Positions 1 to 5,960 of a DNA stretch of 64,000 nt are shown here, piece by piece. The translations under genes and the position numbers were made by a program. Origin of the DNA: Thalassotalea_A litorea (GTDB lineage Bacteria; Pseudomonadota; Gammaproteobacteria; Enterobacterales; Alteromonadaceae); contig NZ_JBHZSG010000004.1 of the NCBI RefSeq assembly GCF_043642205.1, forward strand, positions 1-64,000. Direction: 5' to 3'. The notes under the pieces are model-generated. The model ran no database searches. It worked only from the letters and a program-made list of their open reading frames with translations, and was not told the DNA's origin. The stretch's first letter is position 1; the number at the start of each line of letters is the position of its first letter.

Positions 1-17
1 CCCATCAATTTGATGGG
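1..17. terminator. Hairpin at window edge, probable terminator
   Basis: CCCATCA and TGATGGG form a 7-bp stem with a 3-nt loop at the first bases of the window. It probably ends a gene lying outside the window; there is no long T-run in the part seen. Confidence 0.3.
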
Positions 18-122
18 GCTATTGTCGTACGATCCTTTTACCTGTCAACCGATCGATTGCTTATCTGATCGGTGTTAGGCGTTAGCCGGCATTTTTGTTT
101 TCGGTATCGTCCGTGTGATCCG

Positions 123-184
123 AAACCTTGTCTAAAAGACTGTAAATTCTCAATGAGTGAGCAATAATTTAATGTGATTGGTAT
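123..184 (-). repeat. MITE-like repeat, copy A (one end only)
   Basis: The last 40 bases are a near-identical inverted copy of the left end of the element at 2190-2453, including the terminal TACCAATCACATTAA (read on the minus strand). Weaker similarity continues to about 123. The repeat abuts the stop codon of the bacterioferritin gene at 184. Its other end is not recognisable, so the copy is truncated or decayed. Confidence 0.6.
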
Positions 185-657
185 TACTCATCATCCATCA
201 TTTTTTGCAGATAATTTTTTAAACCGGCCTTATCAATCAAGTATTGTTGAGCTTCGAGCCAATCGATTTGCTCTTCCTGATCCTCAAGGATTTCTTCTAG
301 CATATCCCGGCTCACATAGTCCTGGTGCTGCTCACAAAACAATATCGTCGCTTTTAATGTATCCAGTGAGTCCATTTCAAAAGCAAGGTTGGCTGCTATC
401 ATCTCCTCACAATGCTCACCAATTCTCAGTCGCCCAAGATGTTGCAGGTTGGGTAACCCCTCGAGAAACAGTATCCGTTCCATAATCTCATCGGCGTTTT
501 TCATCACTTGAATTGAACGTTTATAGTCGGCCTTATTAAGTCGTTTAAAACCCCAGTTTTTGTGCATCCTAGCGTGCAAAAAATATTGGTTAATCGCAAT
601 TAATTCATTGGCGAGTACATTATTTAGCTGCTGAATTAACTCTTTCGATGTCTTCAT
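184..657 (-). CDS. bfr: Bacterioferritin subunit, heme-ligand type lacking ferroxidase residues
   Basis: This is a 157-aa ferritin-like four-helix protein of normal bacterioferritin length, forming cytosolic iron-storage shells. Aligned with E. coli Bfr, it keeps the heme axial ligand Met52 (IQVMKNAD) and Glu18. The di-iron ligands Glu51, His54, Glu127 and His130 are replaced by Val, Asn, Gln and Gln. By family knowledge it should bind inter-subunit heme but not oxidise iron itself, like the heme-type subunits of two-subunit bacterioferritins. It follows the second subunit gene by 9 bp, so the two are almost certainly co-transcribed and co-assembled. The family call is secure; heteromer formation is inferred. 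Confidence 0.92.
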   Translation of the reverse strand: MKTSKELIQQLNNVLANELIAINQYFLHARMHKNWGFKRLNKADYKRSIQVMKNADEIMERILFLEGLPNLQHLGRLRIGEHCEEMIAANLAFEMDSLDTLKATILFCEQHQDYVSRDMLEEILEDQEEQIDWLEAQQYLIDKAGLKNYLQKMMDDE

Positions 658-666
658 AGCTACCTC

Positions 667-1146
667 CTATTCACCATCGCCCATTTGCGACTGAATATAG
701 TTTTTCATGCCAATTTTATCGATTAATCCAAGCTGCTTTTCCAACCAATAAACATGATCTTCTTCGGTGTCGTACAAGAGCTTTTCAAGGATTTCCCGGG
801 ATTGATAATCCTGCTCTTGTTCACAAATGCCAATCACATCTTTTAGGGACTGAACAACCTCCATCTCCAGTACCAGATCATTCTCCATCATTTCCTTTAC
901 GTCAGTACCGATTAGCAGATCCCGACGCTTAACCATATTGGGTTGGCCTTCAAGGAACAGCATTCGCTTAATTAAGAAATCCGCATGTTCCGTTTCTTCC
1001 TCGCGTTCATGTTCGAGACGCTGGTACAAGCGATTTAAACCCCAATCGTCATACATGCGAGAATGAATAAAGTACTGATCAATTGCTGCAAGCTCGTTGG
1101 CGAGTAAAGCATTAAACCCATCCAACACCTTTTTATTGCCTTTCAT
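667..1146 (-). CDS. bfr: Bacterioferritin subunit, ferroxidase type lacking the heme Met
   Basis: This 159-aa bacterioferritin is the first gene of the pair. It retains the ferroxidase ligands Glu18, Glu51, His54 and Glu94, and an EEDH motif equivalent to E. coli Glu127/His130 after a one-residue insertion. Met52, the heme ligand, is Thr. It is therefore the mirror image of the downstream subunit: catalytically competent for Fe(II) oxidation but unable to coordinate heme. Such complementary pairs are known in some pseudomonads and Neisseria. A possible Fur box and a 15-bp tandem repeat lie in its 500-bp upstream region. Confidence 0.93.
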   Translation of the reverse strand: MKGNKKVLDGFNALLANELAAIDQYFIHSRMYDDWGLNRLYQRLEHEREEETEHADFLIKRMLFLEGQPNMVKRRDLLIGTDVKEMMENDLVLEMEVVQSLKDVIGICEQEQDYQSREILEKLLYDTEEDHVYWLEKQLGLIDKIGMKNYIQSQMGDGE

Positions 1147-1356
1147 AATTACCCTCGATTGTTATCCCAATCACGATAGGAAAGCGCCCCTTTGTAAATA
1201 TCAACCGTAAGCTTTGGCGCATAATATGTGCACTGCGTTTGTTCCAAATGTGTGCAGTACATCGCAATGTTGCAGACATTTTTCGTAGCACCCTGCAATT
1301 GCGCGCATCCGCGCATCAAAAGTGCGAATATTTACGATAATCAACGCTGCGTTCAA

Positions 1357-1401
1357 ACATTAATGCGCTTAACATTAATGCGCTTAACATTTTTGCGCTA
1401 A
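1357..1401. repeat. Three tandem 15-bp units upstream of the bacterioferritin pair
   Basis: Two perfect units ACATTAATGCGCTTA (1357-1371 and 1372-1386) are followed by a degenerate third, ACATTTTTGCGCTAA. They lie about 210 bp upstream of the first bacterioferritin start in a 526-bp gene-free stretch (1147-1672). The spacing of 1.5 helical turns could suit a regulator, but none is identified. Confidence 0.5.
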
Positions 1402-1537
1402 AAAAAACCAACGGTTCATGGAAATGTTAAGACAACGGCGCAGTCGTCATTCGTGACTGGTATTGATACACCTAACTTAAGGATAGAATATTTCGGGGGA
1501 AATTCAGGGTTTTTTACAATAAAATCAAATGGATATT

Positions 1538-1556
1538 AATGATAACGATTCACATT
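1538..1556. promoter_or_regulatory. Possible Fur box
   Basis: AATGATAACGATTCACATT matches the 19-bp Fur consensus at 15 of 18 defined positions by eye. It lies about 390 bp upstream of the bacterioferritin operon and just past the terminator of the convergent-side gene. The distance is long for direct control, so the assignment is tentative. Confidence 0.35.
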
Positions 1557-1608
1557 CCCTTTCTCAAAAACGAGCCCGACACAGTAAGCAAGCACTTACA
1601 CCTGGTCA

Positions 1609-1639
1609 TTAAAAAAGCCTGACGATTAAGACAGGCTTT
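1609..1639 (-). terminator. Rho-independent terminator of the secreted-protein gene
   Basis: AAAGCCTG (1614-1621) and CAGGCTTT (1632-1639) form an 8-bp stem. Read on the minus strand it is followed by a T-run, 34 bp after the stop codon of the gene ending at 1673. Confidence 0.8.
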
Positions 1640-1672
1640 GATTTGTTGTACTAAATCGCTGAAAAGTCGATG

Positions 1673-2155
1673 CTAATTTTCTATCTGCAAATAGAGCAAA
1701 GCTTGATTATTCACACATTGGGTAAAGCTTTTTTGGCGCTCTTCCTTGCCAAGCGTATTTATTGCCTGCTCGACTTGTGCCATCTTTTTGAGTTGCTGTT
1801 CTTGATTCAAGTGCTTGGTTTGATCACTAAAGCAGCCGGTAATGCCATAATTAAGCGCACTGTCAGAGCCTATACCATCGTCCCCCAAACATTGAATCAA
1901 TTGCTGACCCAAGGTATTTCTATCGGTTTTTAAAATCAGAGTTTCAAGGCTTTCAATGTCTTGTCGAGTATCCTGCTTGGCCAGCTGACAGCCATAATAC
2001 ATATCAGCCACGGCCACTTTTGCCATCAGATTCTGATGTATCTCAGCAAAGTTTTTAACTAATTCTTCCTGACTTTGGGGTATTTCTTCTGCCGCTAATG
2101 TAGAAAGGACAATACTGCTGCCAACGATAAAACTGACCAAGCGACGCATAACCAT
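1673..2155 (-). CDS. Secreted protein of unknown function
   Basis: The gene encodes 160 aa. Residues 1-22 form a clear signal peptide (MRR, a hydrophobic core, then a TLAA cleavage region), so the mature protein is probably periplasmic. The rest is helical and charged, with four cysteines at about 56, 89, 108 and 147 that could form two disulfides. No family is recognised. A GAGG ribosome site lies 5-8 bases before the chosen ATG; an internal Met at residue 3 is an alternative start. It is monocistronic, with its own terminator and a MITE-like element immediately upstream. Confidence 0.75.
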   Translation of the reverse strand: MVMRRLVSFIVGSSIVLSTLAAEEIPQSQEELVKNFAEIHQNLMAKVAVADMYYGCQLAKQDTRQDIESLETLILKTDRNTLGQQLIQCLGDDGIGSDSALNYGITGCFSDQTKHLNQEQQLKKMAQVEQAINTLGKEERQKSFTQCVNNQALLYLQIEN

Positions 2156-2189
2156 AGGGTTACCTCAAAATAAGAGTGAAATAAGAGTT

Positions 2190-2453
2190 ATACCAATCAC
2201 ATTAAATTATTGCTCACTCAGTGAGAATTTAAAGGCTTTTAGGCAAGGCTTTGATTGCAGAGAATGGTTATTCCATTGTCAAAATCAGTAACGCAGGATA
2301 AGTGCCTTTAAAACTCACCCGTAGGGAGTTTATCAGAGGTCCATTTACGGCCCTATACTTCATTAATATAGAACGACTATATCAATAAAATCTATGTTGT
2401 AACTGAACCTCTGCCCTAACTCTGAGTTGTGCCAAACTTAATGTGATTGGTAT
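2190..2453. mobile_element. MITE-like element, copy B, 264 bp
   Basis: The termini ATACCAATCACATTAA (2190-2205) and TTAATGTGATTGGTAT (2438-2453) are perfect 16-bp inverted repeats. The element has no coding capacity. It fills nearly all of the 321-bp gap between two genes on the minus strand. Its left end matches the repeat at 123-184 in inverted orientation, and its internal CATTTACGGCCCT and CCCTAACTCTGAG segments recur in a shorter remnant at 4095-4145. No source transposase is in the window. Confidence 0.75.
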
Positions 2454-2476
2454 TAACGGCCATCATACCGTAAACG

Positions 2477-3070
2477 CTATTGACGATAAAACACCAGCAA
2501 CTGGTTATTAGCAGGCATGGCAATATCGGTATCGAGCCGGAAGTGAGCTGAAGTTGCTAATGTTTCAATCCATTCAAAGTCACGAATACCACTTTGTGGA
2601 TCCCGGTCTAACAACCACTGTTGAAAATCTGTATTGCTCGCACTGGTATATTGGCCGTTGTATTTAAAGGGTCCATATATCATTAACTGGCCCCCAGGGT
2701 TTACCATGGCACTGGCAATTTTAAAGATATTTTCAACTAGCAACGGCGCGACAATATGCAGTGTATTGGCCGTATAAATACAATCGACTTGCTGGTGTTG
2801 CCAGGTGTCAGCCCGGCTTAAATCCAAATGCACGGGTGCGAGCAGATTGTCACTGCCAAAAGATTGGATATTATTGGCTAACGGCAGCAAATTTTCTTCA
2901 ATATCGCTGCATTGCCAACGCATGTCCTTTCGGTATTGAGTAAAATGCAAAGCGTGTTGCCCGGAAAGGCTGCCTATTTCAAAAACGGTAGCGTTCTGAG
3001 GTAATCGTGGTGCTATTTGTTCTAATATCACTTGTTTATTACGTTCGCAGGAGGGCGAATAGTTTTCCAT
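2477..3070 (-). CDS. DUF938 family class I SAM-dependent methyltransferase
   Basis: This 197-aa protein has the DUF938 signature: an N-terminal SCERNKQVI segment, then motif I VFEIGSLSGQHA at about residues 30-41, an acidic SDIEE after the second strand, and IYTANTLHI in the motif IV area. It presumably binds S-adenosylmethionine, but the substrate of this family is not established. Full length compared with relatives. It lies alone between the MITE-like element and the MscS gene, with the same orientation as both neighbours. The family call is strong and the function is open. Confidence 0.85.
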   Translation of the reverse strand: MENYSPSCERNKQVILEQIAPRLPQNATVFEIGSLSGQHALHFTQYRKDMRWQCSDIEENLLPLANNIQSFGSDNLLAPVHLDLSRADTWQHQQVDCIYTANTLHIVAPLLVENIFKIASAMVNPGGQLMIYGPFKYNGQYTSASNTDFQQWLLDRDPQSGIRDFEWIETLATSAHFRLDTDIAMPANNQLLVFYRQ

Positions 3071-3111
3071 AAATCGGCATTCGTTAACATTTTCGCCCAG
3101 TCTATCCTAAT

Positions 3112-3990
3112 TTAATCCTGCTTTGCTACCTGGTGCACATGCACGTCCTGCTGCGGATAAGGAATGGATAAGCCATTCTCATCAAACGCTAGCTTAATGT
3201 TTTCCATAAATTCAAAATAAACATCCCAGTAATCGCCACTGTTAACCCAGACCCGCACATAAAGATCAATGCTACTGGCACCATGAGCTCCGACAACTAC
3301 CGTGCGCTCTGGCTCCTTTAACAAGCGTTCATCCTTGTCGAGCAAATCATTGATGACCTGTTTGGCTTTACTAATGGAGTCGTCGTAACTGATGCCCACC
3401 ACAAAATCGACCCGGCGGGTATCTTCTGATGAGAAATTCACCAGACTACCATTCGATAACAGACCATTAGGTATGAATATGCGTTTATTGTCCGGGGTTT
3501 TTAATACAGTATTGAAAATCTGAATTTCATCAACCGTACCACTTTGCCCCTGGGCATTAATAAAATCACCGGCTCGAAACGGACGATACATCAAAATCAA
3601 AATACCGCCGGCAAAATTGGCGAGACTGCCTTGCAGCGCCAGGCCAACCGCCAAACCAGCGGCACCTAGCAACGCGATAAGTGAGGTAGTTTCAATACCC
3701 ACCATCGAGGCGAAAATGATGATACATATCACTTTCAAAACGGTTGAGATAATATCTTCGAGGAATTTCTTTAAGGTAACTTCAACCTCGCGCCGTTCCA
3801 TTGCCCGACCCAAAAAACGCACGATAGCATTGGCCACCCAGAGGGTAATGCGCAAAACAATCAGCGCAATAACAAAGCTAATTGCAAAATCGATCAACAT
3901 TTCAGAATACTTATCGATATATTGCGCTAAGGTTGATACATCTATTTTATCTACCTTCTCGGCGATACTACCATCTTCTTGTTTCTGCAT
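3112..3990 (-). CDS. mscS: Small-conductance mechanosensitive channel, MscS type
   Basis: The 292-aa protein is close to E. coli MscS (286 aa). Three membrane segments are visible at about residues 32-55, 78-100 and 106-130. The pore helix contains the Gly/Ala-rich stretch GAAGLAVGLALQGSLANF, and the MscS beta domain follows with RPFRAGDFI. It should open on hypo-osmotic shock to release solutes through the inner membrane. The C-terminus ends in a short His-containing tail. The start ATG at 3990 has a weak upstream purine stretch. It is separated by 41 bp from the methyltransferase gene. Confidence 0.93.
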   Translation of the reverse strand: MQKQEDGSIAEKVDKIDVSTLAQYIDKYSEMLIDFAISFVIALIVLRITLWVANAIVRFLGRAMERREVEVTLKKFLEDIISTVLKVICIIIFASMVGIETTSLIALLGAAGLAVGLALQGSLANFAGGILILMYRPFRAGDFINAQGQSGTVDEIQIFNTVLKTPDNKRIFIPNGLLSNGSLVNFSSEDTRRVDFVVGISYDDSISKAKQVINDLLDKDERLLKEPERTVVVGAHGASSIDLYVRVWVNSGDYWDVYFEFMENIKLAFDENGLSIPYPQQDVHVHQVAKQD

Positions 3991-4094
3991 TATTTTGCCC
4001 TTAATTCATCCAGTTAACTAAAGAATAGTCCAATCCTGATAGTATTCATGCCATTGCTATAGCGCAACCAAAAAATAGCGATAGTGCGCGCGGG

Positions 4095-4145
4095 GACCAA
4101 TGCCAACAGCTCAGAGTTAGGGAAGGGCCGTAAATGGGCCCCTGA
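4095..4145. repeat. Remnant related to the MITE-like element
   Basis: On the minus strand this reads CATTTACGGCCCT followed by CCCTAACTCTGAG, both of which occur in the interior of the 2190-2453 element, there separated by about 50 extra bases. It lies in the intergenic gap before the SdpR-like gene. Confidence 0.45.
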
Positions 4146-4200
4146 TGAATTGCCACTCAGTGGCATTGATATTAGCTTATTTCGTCTTTAATTTGCTTTT

Positions 4201-4228
4201 ATTTCGTTATTTCGCTAAATTACGAAAT
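4201..4228. promoter_or_regulatory. Inverted repeat, candidate SdpR-type operator
   Basis: ATTTCGT (4201-4207) and ACGAAAT (4222-4228) flank a 14-bp AT-rich spacer just 33 bp before the repressor start. Further ATTTCG copies occur at about 4178 and 4209. The position suits autorepression by the ArsR-type protein encoded next; binding is inferred. Confidence 0.45.
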
Positions 4229-4261
4229 ATAAAAATTACCAACTAGGTTAAGAGGTTGTAA

Positions 4262-4531
4262 GTGGCTGACGTTTATCAGGCATTATCCAGTTCTGTGCGC
4301 CGGGATATCCTGGCGTTGTTAAAAAAACAGGATCTCAGCGCTGGCGATATCGCCGTGCAGCTCAATGTCGGGCGTTCCACTCTTTCAGGACACTTAAATG
4401 TGCTCAAATCGGCAGATTTGGTGGCCACCCAACGACAGGGAACCACCATAATGTACAGTTTGAAAACCAGTGTCGTAGAAGATGTACTTAACCAACTTTA
4501 TTCTCTTTTTTCTAAAGATAACAAGGAGTAA
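4262..4531 (+). CDS. sdpR: SdpR-like ArsR-family autorepressor
   Basis: This 89-aa winged-helix protein belongs to the compact ArsR/SdpR group: helix-turn-helix DLSAGDIAVQLNVGRSTLSG at about 25-45, then the wing region ATQRQGTTIMYSL. It has no metal-binding Cys pair of the classical ArsR type, which fits the SdpR subgroup. It begins with GTG, preceded by AAGAGG seven bases upstream. The next gene starts two bases after its stop codon, so the pair is one operon. In Bacillus SdpR represses the sdpRI operon and is sequestered by the membrane protein SdpI. Here only that two-gene core is present, with no SdpC toxin. Confidence 0.85.
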   Translation: MADVYQALSSSVRRDILALLKKQDLSAGDIAVQLNVGRSTLSGHLNVLKSADLVATQRQGTTIMYSLKTSVVEDVLNQLYSLFSKDNKE

Positions 4532-4533
4532 AT

Positions 4534-5208
4534 ATGTCTGCGATGCGATGTGCCTGGGGCGTTTTTTTATTGACCTTGCTTGCCTGTTTAACCGGGCTTT
4601 GGCTACTGCCATTAGATATGCAGATCCCGCACCACTGGAATATCCAGGGTGAACCGGATCGTTTTGGTTCGTTGATGACAGCGTTAATTTATCCGCCAGT
4701 CGTAATGCTGGGCATTTTATTGCTGCTCTCATTTTTAAAATATTTTGAACCTCGCCGTGAAAATCTGCAACAATCAGAGAAAGCCAAAGGCTGGATTGGT
4801 TTGGCCGTGAGTTTGATGTTGGCCCTGATTGCCGGAGCGAATCTGGCCATGGGCATGGGATACGAAGTGCCAATGCTACGTCTTATTATGGTGGCAATAT
4901 TTATATTATTTATTGTGATCGGTAATTTTCTATCAAAAACTCGCAGTAACTTCTTTATCGGTATTCGCACCCCATGGACCTTATCCAGCGATGACAACTG
5001 GCGCAAGACGCACCACTTGGGCGGCCGTTTATTTATGCTAGCCGGCGTGCTTGGCTTAATCATTTCTTTCGCATTACCACATCAGCTATTAACCTGGTTA
5101 ATGCTGGGATTACTCTTGCCAGCATCGCTCATTCCCATTATTTATAGTTGGTATTTGTGGCACAAAGATGACGGCTCAACGACCAATTCTCGCTCGAACT
5201 CAAAATAG
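4534..5208 (+). CDS. sdpI: SdpI-like membrane protein (DUF1648/SdpI)
   Basis: The 224-aa protein has six hydrophobic segments. The N-terminal half carries the DUF1648 pattern LPLDMQIPHHWNIQGEPD, and the C-terminal half the SdpI signature FFIGIRTPWTLSSDDNWRKT. In Bacillus subtilis SdpI gives immunity to the SdpC toxin and acts as the signal transducer that recruits SdpR. Many proteobacteria have the R-I pair without the toxin, and their ligand is unknown. It is translationally linked to the repressor gene. Its end lies about 45 bp before the left boundary of the genomic island. Confidence 0.85.
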   Translation: MSAMRCAWGVFLLTLLACLTGLWLLPLDMQIPHHWNIQGEPDRFGSLMTALIYPPVVMLGILLLLSFLKYFEPRRENLQQSEKAKGWIGLAVSLMLALIAGANLAMGMGYEVPMLRLIMVAIFILFIVIGNFLSKTRSNFFIGIRTPWTLSSDDNWRKTHHLGGRLFMLAGVLGLIISFALPHQLLTWLMLGLLLPASLIPIIYSWYLWHKDDGSTTNSRSNSK

Positions 5209-5250
5209 TCTGGCTTAAAAACAACCCAAGGCACTTGAAAGTCTAGAGTA

Positions 5251-5283
5251 AAGACGGGGGTTCAACTCCCCCCCGCCCCACCA
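5251..5283 (+). other. tmRNA 3'-end fragment forming the left attachment site
   Basis: GGGGG TTCAACT CCCCC forms a T-arm, followed by CGCCCCA and CCA, which matches the 3' tRNA-like end of a bacterial tmRNA. There is no room for the 5' part, because the SdpI gene occupies the upstream bases, so this is a fragment. Bases 5257-5275 are repeated exactly at 20643-20661. Confidence 0.7.
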
Positions 5284-5348
5284 CCTTCAAAACACCGCAA
5301 GCCCAACAATCACATGGGTTTGCGACCACAAACCCACTACAAAACAAC

Positions 5349-5470
5349 AGTAAGTGCCCCTATGTGGGCACTTACTGGGCACTTGTCAGTATTTATGCGG
5401 CGTTCAGAAGAATTTTCATTGTTTAATAATGATAACTAGTTTTGACGATCGGGCACGCAATGGGCACGCA
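5349..5470. repeat. GGGCAC boxes, candidate integrase arm-type sites (left end)
   Basis: AGTAAGTGCCC/GGGCACTTACT is an 11-bp inverted repeat (5349-5359 and 5366-5376). A second GGGCACTT begins at 5377, 11 bp after the first. A further pair GGGCACGCA begins at 5451 and 5462, again 11 bp apart. The same 11-bp phasing occurs at the right end (20577 and 20588). Confidence 0.5.
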
Positions 5471-5691
5471 GGTGAAGCGTTCAAAACTGCGCTATACGGT
5501 ACCGAAAAATCTAAAGAGAACAGCATTTTTTAAAGCCAACGGATTGAGTGGTTATGATAAGTTCTGATATGTTATTAATACACCTCAAGTCTACAAATTT
5601 GGTATCTATTTGGTATTCCAATCAATCAAGCCGACCAAGTACCCAATACTAATGATTTGGCAGTTAACCAAGCTCATGTTGAGCCTCTGGT

Positions 5692-5878
5692 GAGTGTCTC
5701 TTATGTGCCCAGACTGTGTGAAAACCATTTCAATATAAGAAATTACGTGATGCTATGTAAAATTTTTACCTACTTAGGCTTGAAATCGGATCAAAATTAA
5801 ATCTCAGTCACGAAATTGATTGGATTTTTTCGATTTTAAGAAGCTACTTTTAATATTCACACAGCCTGTGCCATTAAC
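5692..5878. repeat. Left copy of a long inverted repeat, interrupted by a small element
   Basis: GAGTGTCTCTTATGTGCC (5692-5709) and, after a 157-bp insertion, TGTGCCATTAAC (5867-5878) together reconstruct a sequence whose inverted, uninterrupted counterpart lies at 14916-14939. The end resembles IS4/Tn5-type outer ends (TGTCTCTTAT). The two copies flank the metal operon, the recombinase and the cassette gene. Confidence 0.55.
5710..5866. mobile_element. Small MITE-like insertion, 157 bp
   Basis: CAGACTGTGTGAA (5710-5722) and TTCACACAGCC (5856-5866) are terminal inverted repeats (10 of 11 matching). The insertion is flanked on both sides by TGTGCC (5704-5709, 5867-5872), a probable 6-bp target duplication. 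The undamaged homologous sequence at 14916-14939 has a single TGTGCC, which supports a real insertion event. It is non-coding. Confidence 0.65.
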
Positions 5879-5920
5879 AGACCTTCATGTGACTTTGTAA
5901 TCTGGGAGCAAATCGTATGA

Positions 5921-5951
5921 ATAGCCCCACAGAAAAATAAAATGGGGCTAT
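5921..5951 (-). terminator. Terminator of the metal-efflux operon
   Basis: ATAGCCCCA (5921-5929) and TGGGGCTAT (5943-5951) form a 9-bp stem directly behind the RND pump gene stop codon. The T-run is weak. Confidence 0.6.
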
Positions 5952-5960
5952 ATAGAGTTG

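Noticed and set aside
5251..5283. Complete tRNA or tmRNA gene
   Set aside because: Only the T-arm, 3' acceptor strand and CCA are present; upstream bases belong to the SdpI gene and do not supply a 5' acceptor, D-arm or tag region.
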